A stretch of 64,000 nt of DNA, taken from positions 1 to 64,000 of the forward strand of contig JACPRG010000121.1 of assembly GCA_016190025.1 (NCBI GenBank). Direction: 5' to 3'. Position numbers and translations under genes: made by a program. The number at the start of each line of letters is the position of its first letter. Position 1 is the stretch's first letter. The DNA comes from Candidatus Tectimicrobiota bacterium (GTDB lineage: Bacteria; UBA8248; JACPRG01). Below, piece by piece: positions 52,986 to 60,990 of this stretch. Under the pieces are notes generated by a model. That model did not search any database. It saw only the letters and a list, made by a program, of their open reading frames with translations, and had not been told where the DNA came from.

Positions 52986-54464
52986 TCACCTTCCTCCCAT
53001 GCGGGCGGCCTCGACGGGACTGCCGGCCCCGCGGGTCCTCCATCCAACGGCGCTCCAGTACGACTTCCACTCCTCCCGGCTCACCGCGCGCAGGGCCAGA
53101 AGGCTCCCCAGGTACACCACGGCCGCGAGCGGGACCGCCCCGAGGAGCCCCACCGGGGCGAAACCCACCGCGACGCCCATCACGCCCGCCGAGAGGGCGT
53201 ACTTCAAGGCCGGCGCCGGGTTGAAGTCTTTCAAGTACGGGGCGAGCGCCCGCAGACACAGAAGGAGCAGCGCGGCCTCGGTGATCAGCGTGGCGACGGC
53301 GGCCCCCATGAACCCGTACCGCGGGATCCAGACCCAGTTCAGGGCCGCGTTCAGCGCCGTCATGGAGGCCGTCATCCCCAGATAGAGGCGCTGCCGGTCC
53401 ATGGCGTTCAGGGCGGAGGTCAAGAGATAGCTGAGGAAGCTGACGGCGACGGCCCAGATGAGGACCCGCAACGCCCCAGCCGCCGCTCCAAACTGGCCGC
53501 CGTACACCAAGTGGATGACCCCGCGCGCCAGGACCGTCCCCGCGACCGCCAGCGGAAGCGCGGCCACCAGGATGACGTTCAGGCTCCGGTGGAACAGGCG
53601 CGGCAGAACCTCCGGGGCCGTCCGGGCGTATTGGGACATCAGCGGGAAGAGCGAGCCCAAAAGGGCCGTCGGCAAAATGGTCAGCGAACCGGTCAGCTTA
53701 TAGGCGGCGGCGTAGACTCCCACCGCCTCATCTCCCTGCATGGCCGAGAGCATCAGGATGTCCAGCTTCACGTAGGCCAGGGTGAAGAGGTTCGAGAGCC
53801 CCAGGGGATAGGACTCCTTGAGAAGGCCCCAGAGGGTCCTCCCCGACCACCGGGGTCTCACGGGGATGCGCGCCTGGGTCAGCCGCGCCAGCGCCGCGGC
53901 CCCCGGAAGGTACGCCAGGTTTTGCACGGCCAAAAGGGCGGCCAGGTCCAGCTTCCACCAGACCGCCGCGAGAAGGCCCAGGGCGGAGAGAAGCTCGCTG
54001 GCGACGCCGAGGGCGACGGGCGCGCGCATCTCCAGGCGGACCTGGAAGACGGAATCGAAGACCTGCCGGACCGAGCTGAGGCGGAAGGAGAGAAACAGCC
54101 CCAGCGCCGCCCAGCCGGCCAGGACGGCCGTGGACGCGGGGTGGCCCGTCCAGCGAAGGACGAGGACCGCCAGGGCGGCCGACAGCGCCGCGGCGGCCAG
54201 CTTGAGGGTCAGGGCACTGCCCAGGAGCTCCTCCGCCCGGTGGGGCCCCCGGGCCATCTCCCGGACGAGGATGGTCTGAAGGCCGAGGTCGGTCAGCAGG
54301 TGAAAGAACTCCACGTAGGTCAGAACGAAGGCGTAGAGGCCGAAGGACGTCTTGCCCAGGTAGCGGGCCAGGACGGCCATGACCACCAGCTTGAGAACCC
54401 GTTCGGCCGCTTGTCCGCCCAGGAGCGCGGCGGAATTGCGGAAGACCCGTTTGCCCACGTTCAC
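52986..54464 (-). CDS. Oligosaccharide flippase (Wzx/MATE-like)
   Basis: The 492-residue protein has about 14 transmembrane helices: VFRNSAALLGGQAAERVLKLVVMAVLARYLGKTSFGLYAF at the N-terminus and repeated lipid-flippase motifs (LGLSNLFTLAYVKLDILMLSAM, GVYAAAYKLTGSLTILP). It should move undecaprenyl-linked repeat units from the inner to the outer face of the inner membrane. GTG at 54464 is chosen because it overlaps the stop of the previous gene as GTGA; ATG codons at 54485 and 54500 are alternatives. A Gly/Arg tail is at the C-terminus. Confidence 0.9.
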   Translation of the reverse strand: MNVGKRVFRNSAALLGGQAAERVLKLVVMAVLARYLGKTSFGLYAFVLTYVEFFHLLTDLGLQTILVREMARGPHRAEELLGSALTLKLAAAALSAALAVLVLRWTGHPASTAVLAGWAALGLFLSFRLSSVRQVFDSVFQVRLEMRAPVALGVASELLSALGLLAAVWWKLDLAALLAVQNLAYLPGAAALARLTQARIPVRPRWSGRTLWGLLKESYPLGLSNLFTLAYVKLDILMLSAMQGDEAVGVYAAAYKLTGSLTILPTALLGSLFPLMSQYARTAPEVLPRLFHRSLNVILVAALPLAVAGTVLARGVIHLVYGGQFGAAAGALRVLIWAVAVSFLSYLLTSALNAMDRQRLYLGMTASMTALNAALNWVWIPRYGFMGAAVATLITEAALLLLCLRALAPYLKDFNPAPALKYALSAGVMGVAVGFAPVGLLGAVPLAAVVYLGSLLALRAVSREEWKSYWSAVGWRTRGAGSPVEAARMGGR

Positions 54465-55642
54465 GGCCGATCCTTCCTTCCCCATGCGGGCTCTTCCCAT
54501 CCGGGCCTCCCCGGCCGGGAGGCGCGCGGCGCGGCTCCAGGGGTTTCTTTCCTCAAAAGATCCCGGTAGAGCTCGAGGGTCCGCCCGGCGATCCGATCCC
54601 AGGTGTAGCGCCGCAAGACGCGCTCCCTCCCCCGGACGCCCAGCCCTTCCGCCAATTTGAGGTCGCCGCGGAGCTCCGCCAACGCCTTCGCCAGGGCGGA
54701 GACGTCGCCCTCCGGGAAGAGGAGCCCTGCGTCTCCCACCACCTCGGGGATGGCCCCGCTTCTCGAAGCCACCACCGGGACCCGGGCGGACATGGCCTCG
54801 ATCAGGACGTGGCCGAACTGCTCCGCCCAGTCCGGCCGGGTCACTGACGGAAGCACCAGGGCGCTGAGCGTCCGGAGAAAGCCGGCGACCTCCGCGTGCG
54901 GGACAGCCGGGAGGAACTCCACGCGGTCCGCGACGGCCAACTCTTTCGCGAGGGCGCGCAGGGCCGCCTCCTGCGGCCCGGACCCCAGAAGCCGCAACCC
55001 CCAGGCTCCCCCGAGGGCCGCCGCCGCCCGCAGGAGGATGTCCAGGCCCTTCTCCTCCACCCAGCGGCCCGCGTACCCGATGGTGAAGACCGCGGGCCCC
55101 GGCCCTTCCCCCGGGCGGAACCAGTCCGGGTCCACTCCCAATTGCGGCAGGACGCAGACGTTCCCGACCCCCTTCCGCCTCAGCTCACGGGCCGCCGTCT
55201 CGTTGCCCCCGATCCCCAGGTCCACCGCCCGGAGCGTCCGGCGCTCCATCCAGCCACGGACCCCGCGGAAGTCCTTCCTCAGGTTCTCCCAGGAAAAGAG
55301 CGCGTACCGGAATCCGCACCGGGGCTTCCAGCGGGCGAACTGAAGGGCCGCGACCGACCAGGGCTCTTCCTCGACGTGGACCAGGTCGGGGCGGAGCTCT
55401 CTCAACAGGGGCCCGAGGCCGGCCCGGAAGAAGTATCCCCCGCCGCGTCCCGGAAAAGCCACAGGAAGCCGCGCGAGCCCGTAGGGCAGCCCCGTCTGCG
55501 CCCCCGGAACCCTTCCCGCCCAGCGTCCGGGGACGAGGAGTGTCACCTCCGCCTCTCCGGAAGCCGCCAGCGCTTCGGCCTTGGCCCGGTTGAAGGGGGT
55601 CGCATAGGCGTGGGAGACCAGGAGCACCCGCATGCGGCTCAC
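54461..55642 (-). CDS. Glycosyltransferase family 4 (GT-B fold)
   Basis: The 393-residue protein has MRVLLVSHAYATPFNRAKAEALAASGEAEVTLLVP, DLVHVEEEPWSVAALQFARWK, TIGYAGRWVEEKGLDILLRAAA, RLLGSGPQEAALRALA and HVLIEAMSARVPVVASRSGAIPEVVGDAGLLFPEGD. It is a GT4 enzyme of cell-surface glycan synthesis. GTG at 55642 overlaps the GT9 stop as GTGA and is followed after three codons by ATG, the alternative start. The C-terminal tail is Pro/Arg-rich. Confidence 0.9.
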   Translation of the reverse strand: MSRMRVLLVSHAYATPFNRAKAEALAASGEAEVTLLVPGRWAGRVPGAQTGLPYGLARLPVAFPGRGGGYFFRAGLGPLLRELRPDLVHVEEEPWSVAALQFARWKPRCGFRYALFSWENLRKDFRGVRGWMERRTLRAVDLGIGGNETAARELRRKGVGNVCVLPQLGVDPDWFRPGEGPGPAVFTIGYAGRWVEEKGLDILLRAAAALGGAWGLRLLGSGPQEAALRALAKELAVADRVEFLPAVPHAEVAGFLRTLSALVLPSVTRPDWAEQFGHVLIEAMSARVPVVASRSGAIPEVVGDAGLLFPEGDVSALAKALAELRGDLKLAEGLGVRGRERVLRRYTWDRIAGRTLELYRDLLRKETPGAAPRASRPGRPGWEEPAWGRKDRP

Positions 55643-56814
55643 CGCCCGTCTCCATGTTCCAGGATTTCCTCTCCCGCGCGGACCGCGTCCTCCACCCGCA
55701 GGGCGCCGGGGACCCCCTCCTTCAGCGGGCCCGCCAGCACGCGGTGCCCCTCCCCCCAGGGCCGCCAGAGGGGGGAGTCGGTCCGGAGCAGGGCCACCGC
55801 CTTCACCCCGACGGCCGCCCCCAGGTGCATGAGACCCGTGTCCACCGTCAGAAGGCAGCGGCAGTGGCCCAGGACGCCGGCCGCCTGAAGGACCGTCGTC
55901 TTCCCGCAGAGGTTCACCGGGGCCGTTCGCATGTGCGCGGCCACCGCGTCCAGAACCGGCCGGCCGCCCTCCGCCCCCAGGAGGATCCCCCGCGCGCCCG
56001 CAGCCCGGACGATGCCGTCAGCGGCCTCGGCGAACCTCCGGGGCGGCCATTGGTTCTCCGGGCTGGCCGAGCTCGGCGCCAGCCCCACCAGGCGCTCGGG
56101 CAGATCGCACGCGCGGACCAAGTCCGCAAAGAACGCCTCCTCTTCCTCGCCCGTGACGACGGATGGGGGCGGATCGCCCGGCTCCAGCCCCACGTGTCTC
56201 AGCAGGTCCAGATGGTACCGGGCCATGTGCATGCGCTCCTCTTGGAAGCGCCGATCCGGAACCGGGTGGGTCAGGAAGGCCTCGAAGCCGCTGCAATAAC
56301 CCACGCGCAGGGGGGAGCGGAGGGAAGCGGCCAGGCGCGCCGAAAAAAAGTTCCCCAGGAGGTCGAACACGGCGTGAAACCTCTCCCGGCGGAGACGGTC
56401 CCGGAGCGCCCGGCGCTCCTTTGGCGTCCTCCGGGGGCCGCGCTTCTCGTCCTTGGAGATCCACCGGTCCTCGTGCCGGATGAGTTCCGAGACCGCCGGG
56501 TGCCGGGCGAGGACGGTCGATGCCTCTCCCCCGGCCAGGACGGAGATTCGGGCCGCCGGAAAGAGTTCTCCCAACGCGGAGAGAAAGGGCGTGACGGCAA
56601 GGGTGTCCCCCAGGCCGGGGGGATAGGCGATGACGAGGATGCGGGCACCCGGTTCCCTTTTCAAGTCTTGCAGGTCGGAAGGCACCCCCGCGGGAAGGCG
56701 CGGCCCGCCGGCCAGCCAGGGCGCCCAGGCCCGGGCCAGCCACCCCTTGACCTGCCTCCGGAAGCTCGCGGACAGTCGCCGCCGCCTACAGGCGGAGCCG
56801 TATCCACCAGACAT
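55639..56814 (-). CDS. Glycosyltransferase family 9 (heptosyltransferase-like)
   Basis: The 391-residue protein has ARILVIAYPPGLGDTLAVTPFLSALGELFPAARISVLAG, HAVFDLLGNFFSARLAASL, VGLAPSSASPENQWPPRRFAEA and LLTVDTGLMHLGAAVGVKAVALL, a second GT9. The N-terminal 55 residues precede the first strand and are Arg-rich. The ATG at 56814 is preceded by GGGAGGCGG. It overlaps the GT2 gene stop by 29 bases, so the genes are coupled. Confidence 0.9.
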   Translation of the reverse strand: MSGGYGSACRRRRLSASFRRQVKGWLARAWAPWLAGGPRLPAGVPSDLQDLKREPGARILVIAYPPGLGDTLAVTPFLSALGELFPAARISVLAGGEASTVLARHPAVSELIRHEDRWISKDEKRGPRRTPKERRALRDRLRRERFHAVFDLLGNFFSARLAASLRSPLRVGYCSGFEAFLTHPVPDRRFQEERMHMARYHLDLLRHVGLEPGDPPPSVVTGEEEEAFFADLVRACDLPERLVGLAPSSASPENQWPPRRFAEAADGIVRAAGARGILLGAEGGRPVLDAVAAHMRTAPVNLCGKTTVLQAAGVLGHCRCLLTVDTGLMHLGAAVGVKAVALLRTDSPLWRPWGEGHRVLAGPLKEGVPGALRVEDAVRAGEEILEHGDGR

Positions 56815-57520
56815 TACGGACCGCCTCCCAAAAGATCCTCCAGGACATCTTCGACTGGCCGACCCGGCGGTCGGTGAAGCGGATCGGCACTTCGATGACG
56901 CGAAAGCCCTTGCGCAAGGCCCGGAAGGTCATTTCGATCTGAAAGGCGTAGCCTTCCGACACCACCTCGTCCAGGGGGATGGCCTCCAGGACCTGCCGCC
57001 GGAAGCACTTGTACCCCCCCGTCAGATCCCGGACGGAAAGCCCCAGGATGGCCCGCGCGTAGAGCGACCCCGCCCGGCTGATGAACTTCCGGAGCGGGGT
57101 CCAGCCCGCCGTTTCGCCGCCCGGGACGTAGCGCGAGCCCAGGACCAGGTCGGCGCGCTCGCTGGCCTCGAGAAGGGCGGGCAGATGGCGGGGATCGTGG
57201 GAAAAGTCGGCATCCATCTCCACCACCCGCGCGTAGTCCCATCGCAGCGCCCACCGGAAGGCATCGAGGTACGCCGAGCCGAGGCCCATTTTCCCCGGGC
57301 GGCGCAGGAGGTGGATGCGGGGGTCTTCCCGGGCCATTTCCTCGACCCGGTCCGCCGTGCCGTCCGGGGAGCCGTCGTCCACCACCAGAACCTCCAGGGG
57401 GAACGGGAGCGAAAGGACGGCCCGCAGCAAAGGACCGATGTTTTCCGCTTCGTTGTAGGTGGGAACCACCACCAGCGTGGCGGAATCCCGGGCGGGCGGG
57501 GGAAAACGCGCGGCGGTCAT
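56786..57520 (-). CDS. Polyprenol-phosphate mannosyltransferase-like GT2
   Basis: The 244-residue protein has the GT2 motifs LVVVPTYNEAENIGPLL, LEVLVVDDGSPDGTADRV, GLGSAYLDAFRWAL, VVEMDADFSHDPRHLPAL and DLTGGYKCFRRQVLEAI. It resembles dolichol/undecaprenyl-phosphate mannose synthases without the membrane extension. It transfers a hexose to a polyprenol phosphate. ATG at 57520 overlaps the O-antigen ligase stop as ATGA. The polyprenol sugar could feed a later glycosylation step. Confidence 0.9.
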   Translation of the reverse strand: MTAARFPPPARDSATLVVVPTYNEAENIGPLLRAVLSLPFPLEVLVVDDGSPDGTADRVEEMAREDPRIHLLRRPGKMGLGSAYLDAFRWALRWDYARVVEMDADFSHDPRHLPALLEASERADLVLGSRYVPGGETAGWTPLRKFISRAGSLYARAILGLSVRDLTGGYKCFRRQVLEAIPLDEVVSEGYAFQIEMTFRALRKGFRVIEVPIRFTDRRVGQSKMSWRIFWEAVRNVWWIRLRL

Positions 57521-59049
57521 TTTCCTCGGGGGAAGGTGCGGGACGACGCCCTCGGTCCGGGACGCGCCGCCGGTCCTTGGAGGACACGGCTCCTCATGTC
57601 CAGGCTGACGCCGACGGCCGTGAGCGCCCAGAAGATGAGAACGATCTTCGAGTACGCGAAGAGCTCGTCCGTGAAGGCCTGAACCACGAAGCCGATCAGC
57701 GCCGCCGCCAAGGCCACCCGAAGGGAACGTCCGGCCAAGTGGGGGGTGTCCGGCTGCGCCTCCTGTTCCGTCGGCGGGGAGCGCAAGGAATACCAACGGG
57801 AGGCCATCACCCACGCGATGAGCCCCAAGAACGTCAGCAGGCTCGCCAGCCCTCCTTCAACCGCCAAGCGCAGGAACCAGTTATGGGAGGAGACGCTGCG
57901 AGGGAAATCCCGCCATTTGCCGAGGTCCCCGACGAGACGCTCCCGCCCGTACACCAGTTCATAGTCGGGAAAGACCCGCGTGAAGGACCCGAGTCCGTGG
58001 CCGAAGAAAGGACGTTCCACGAAGAGGTGGGAGGCGACGCGGAGGATGTGGGTCCTCACCAGGGCCGAGCGGTCGACCCCCTTCGGGTCCCTGGCCTGGA
58101 CCAGCCACAAGATGGCCACGACTCCCACCGCCGCCGCCACCGGCCCGAAGACCCTCCAGGAACGCTTTCCGGTCCACCAGCAGCCGACCCAGGCGGCCAC
58201 CGCCAACCCGACCACCCCCCCGATGCTCTTCGCCACGAACACCGACCCGCACTGGACCACCAGTATGCCCGCGAAGAACCAGCGCCACCTTCCGCGGGCC
58301 TCCCGGATTGCCCACGCTGTGAAGGGGATGGAGAGGACCTGAAAGGCGGAATAGAAATTCGGGTGGCCGATGGTGGACCCGAATTCCGCCGCCCATTTGC
58401 CCGTGGAGGGATACGTCAGGTAGAGCACGTCCGCTCCCACCAAGAGGTGGCTGACCCTTTCGGCCATCCCCAAAAGCGCCACCGCCCAGCCGGAGGCCAT
58501 GATCGCCTGGATCACCGCGCGCACGGTCGCCTGGTCTCTCAACACGTCCAGGCAGAGCAGGAAAAAGAGAAGGTAAGCGACCTGTTCGGACAGGTACCAG
58601 AACTGATTGCCCGCATCCGTCCGGGCAACCGCCAGGGTGATCCCCTGGATCGCCAGCCAGATCCACCACAGGGAGAGGATGGGATCCCGGGGCAGACGCC
58701 ACCGGCGCAGGTACACCCGTCTGACGGCCCAGCTCCCGAGGAGCGTCAGCAGCATCACCTTGTCGAAGGACACGGTCTTGTCGGGCAGTCCCACTTCGAA
58801 ATGGATATTCACCAAGGGCAGCGCGAAGAGCGCCAGGGGCAGCGCCGCTTCGGGCCACCACAGCATCAGCCCCAGGCACAACGCCACGGGAAGCGTCAGG
58901 ATGAAGGCCGGCTTGAAGGGCAAAGACAGCAGGTCGGGGGACCACAGGGCGACGGCCAGCGCCATCGCCACGGTGACGACGAGCGGCCCCCGAGAGACGG
59001 TCTGCCGGATCCCGGAGGGGATTTCCCCGAAGGGGAGGGAGCGGGTCAT
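57517..59049 (-). CDS. O-antigen ligase/polymerase family protein
   Basis: The 510-residue membrane protein has about 12 helices and a large periplasmic loop with FGHGLGSFTRVFPDYELVYGRERLVGDLG, then SSHNWFLRLAVEGGLASLLTF, the WaaL/Wzy_C-type motif. It either joins O-antigen to lipid A-core or polymerises repeat units; the sequence does not separate the two. ATG at 59049 overlaps the preceding stop (ATGA). No separate chain-length regulator (Wzz) is in the window. Confidence 0.85.
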   Translation of the reverse strand: MTRSLPFGEIPSGIRQTVSRGPLVVTVAMALAVALWSPDLLSLPFKPAFILTLPVALCLGLMLWWPEAALPLALFALPLVNIHFEVGLPDKTVSFDKVMLLTLLGSWAVRRVYLRRWRLPRDPILSLWWIWLAIQGITLAVARTDAGNQFWYLSEQVAYLLFFLLCLDVLRDQATVRAVIQAIMASGWAVALLGMAERVSHLLVGADVLYLTYPSTGKWAAEFGSTIGHPNFYSAFQVLSIPFTAWAIREARGRWRWFFAGILVVQCGSVFVAKSIGGVVGLAVAAWVGCWWTGKRSWRVFGPVAAAVGVVAILWLVQARDPKGVDRSALVRTHILRVASHLFVERPFFGHGLGSFTRVFPDYELVYGRERLVGDLGKWRDFPRSVSSHNWFLRLAVEGGLASLLTFLGLIAWVMASRWYSLRSPPTEQEAQPDTPHLAGRSLRVALAAALIGFVVQAFTDELFAYSKIVLIFWALTAVGVSLDMRSRVLQGPAARPGPRASSRTFPRGK

Positions 59050-60869
59050 GAGGGATTCGGTGTCGCGGACCGGGGCTCCAGGATCCCGGCCATTCCGCGC
59101 AAGGGCACGCCGGCCTCCTCGCAGCGGCGCAGGATGTCCTCGAGGAGCTCCGGCCCGGCGGAGGGGATGGCGACCAGCACCTCCACGATCCGCCGTTGCC
59201 GAACCTCGCGCACCAGGACCTCGCGCGGCCCCAGGATCGGGACGCCGCCGATCTGCCGGCCGACCTTCTCAGGGTCGTCGTCGAGGAAACCCACCGGCAG
59301 GTAATCCAGCTTCGGGTTGTTCAGGATCTCCCGAAGGAGCATCTCGCCGGCGTCCCCCGCCCCCATGATGAGCACCTTCCTGCCGGATCGCCGGACCCGC
59401 GAGAAGTACTCCCGCAGGCCCCGGAACAACAGCCGGGTCCCCGCCACCAGGACCAGCAGGAGTCCCCAGTCGATGACGAACACCGCGCGGGAGTAGCCCT
59501 GGAAACGGCTGAGATACGTGAAGACGAGGATGCTGATCAGCGAGCCCAGGGACACGGCCTTGACGATGGCGGCCAAGTCCGCGACGCTCACGTAGCGCCA
59601 TACGTTCCGGTACAGCCGGAAAGAGAAAAAGCTCCCGAGCTTGATGGCGATCACCACGGGCAGGGATTCGAAGAACAGGTCGATGTACCAGTCCGGGGCG
59701 ATCCCTTCGAAGCGGAGAATGTAGGCCAGGTAGTAGGCGATGCAGATCAGGCAGAAGTCCATCAGGACTTCCAGGACCTGCCGCTTATAGACCAGCAGGG
59801 TGTTCAACAGGACCGGGGCGGGGCTCCAGTGGTCCGCCCGAGCCTTCCCGTTGCCCGCGATGGGGGTCTGGGTCTCAGGGTCCACCTTCACCTCGCTCAG
59901 GAACCGGCCGATGACCGCGATCAGGATGCCCGTCAGAACCGTCATGATGACCACCAGCGCGATGTCGACCCGGGCGTAAAAAAAGGTCACCAGCCCAAAG
60001 CCGATGCTGAAGGCGTAGACGAGCAGGACCGCCCGGCGCTCGCTGAGGCCCAGGGTCACCAGCCGGTGGGAGGTGTGGTCCCGGCCCCCCTGGGAGATGG
60101 CCTGCCCCCGAAGGCGCCTGAGCAGCGCGACGAAGGCCGTGTCGAAGATGGGGACCCCCAGCACCATGGTGGGCACGATGAGCGTGGCTACGAGGTTGGA
60201 GACGTGATTGGCCGTCCCGATGATGGAGAGCACCGAGATCAGGTACCCGATGAACATGCTCCCGGAATCGCCCATGAAGATCCGGGCGGGGTTGAAGTTG
60301 TAGACGAGAAAGCCCAGCGCGCCTCCGGCCAGGGCCAGGCAGACCAGCGCGATGAAGACCTCCTCGTTCAACACGGAATATCCGAACAGGATGCCCGAGG
60401 CGATGACGGCGACGCCGGCGGCCAGCCCGTCCATGTTGTCGATGAGGTTGAAGGCGTTGGTGACGCCCACGATCCAGACGATGGTGAGGGGAAGCGAGAC
60501 GGCCTTGGGGATCATCTCGAAATAGATCCCCGAGTACACGGCCGCGCACGCGCCCACGATCTGGGCCAGCAGCTTCGCGTAGGGCGGGGTCTTGCGGATG
60601 TCATCGATCAGCCCCACCGCGAACATGAAGGTCCCGCCCACCAGGAGGCCGATCAGGCTCTTGTCGTTCTCGATGGGGACGAAATACAGGAAGCTCGCCA
60701 TCGCCGAGACGAAAATGGCCACCCCGCCCAAGAGGGCGGTCTCGCGACGGGACCAGCGGTCCGGCCGGGGATGGGCCACCCAGCCGACGCGACGGGCGCC
60801 CCACATCACCACCGGCGTGACGGCCAGCGACAGCAAAAGAGCGGTCAGAAACGGCGACAGATAGAACAT
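59046..60869 (-). CDS. WecA/TagO-like initiating transferase fused to a CapD-type N-terminal region
   Basis: The 607-residue protein joins a polytopic undecaprenyl-phosphate GlcNAc-1-P transferase (1 to about 320) to a membrane-Rossmann part. The first half has Asp89-Asp90 in LIDDIRKTPPYAKLLAQ, NAFNLIDNMDG (139-149), MGDSGSM (199-205) and DHTSHRL. The second half has four helices (about 335-480) and KVLIMGAGDAGEMLLREILNN followed by FLDDDPEKVG, as in the N-terminus of CapD/FlaA1 epimerases, but the epimerase catalytic domain is missing. It likely starts glycan synthesis. This fusion is unusual. The start is ATG at 60869. Confidence 0.9.
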   Translation of the reverse strand: MFYLSPFLTALLLSLAVTPVVMWGARRVGWVAHPRPDRWSRRETALLGGVAIFVSAMASFLYFVPIENDKSLIGLLVGGTFMFAVGLIDDIRKTPPYAKLLAQIVGACAAVYSGIYFEMIPKAVSLPLTIVWIVGVTNAFNLIDNMDGLAAGVAVIASGILFGYSVLNEEVFIALVCLALAGGALGFLVYNFNPARIFMGDSGSMFIGYLISVLSIIGTANHVSNLVATLIVPTMVLGVPIFDTAFVALLRRLRGQAISQGGRDHTSHRLVTLGLSERRAVLLVYAFSIGFGLVTFFYARVDIALVVIMTVLTGILIAVIGRFLSEVKVDPETQTPIAGNGKARADHWSPAPVLLNTLLVYKRQVLEVLMDFCLICIAYYLAYILRFEGIAPDWYIDLFFESLPVVIAIKLGSFFSFRLYRNVWRYVSVADLAAIVKAVSLGSLISILVFTYLSRFQGYSRAVFVIDWGLLLVLVAGTRLLFRGLREYFSRVRRSGRKVLIMGAGDAGEMLLREILNNPKLDYLPVGFLDDDPEKVGRQIGGVPILGPREVLVREVRQRRIVEVLVAIPSAGPELLEDILRRCEEAGVPLRGMAGILEPRSATPNPS

Positions 60870-60990
60870 CTCTTCCGGCGGGTCCTCTTGGGGCGCGGGG
60901 GCGGCCTGCGCACCCCCGCCCCTTGCAACCGACCTTATCCTACTCCACTTTCAGCCCCGGGCAACCCGCCGCTCGGCGGATCGGCCCAGG

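Noticed and set aside
60890..60930. G+C-rich hairpin between asnB and the WecA-like gene as a terminator.
   Set aside because: The stem has a bulge and no T-run follows on the minus strand.
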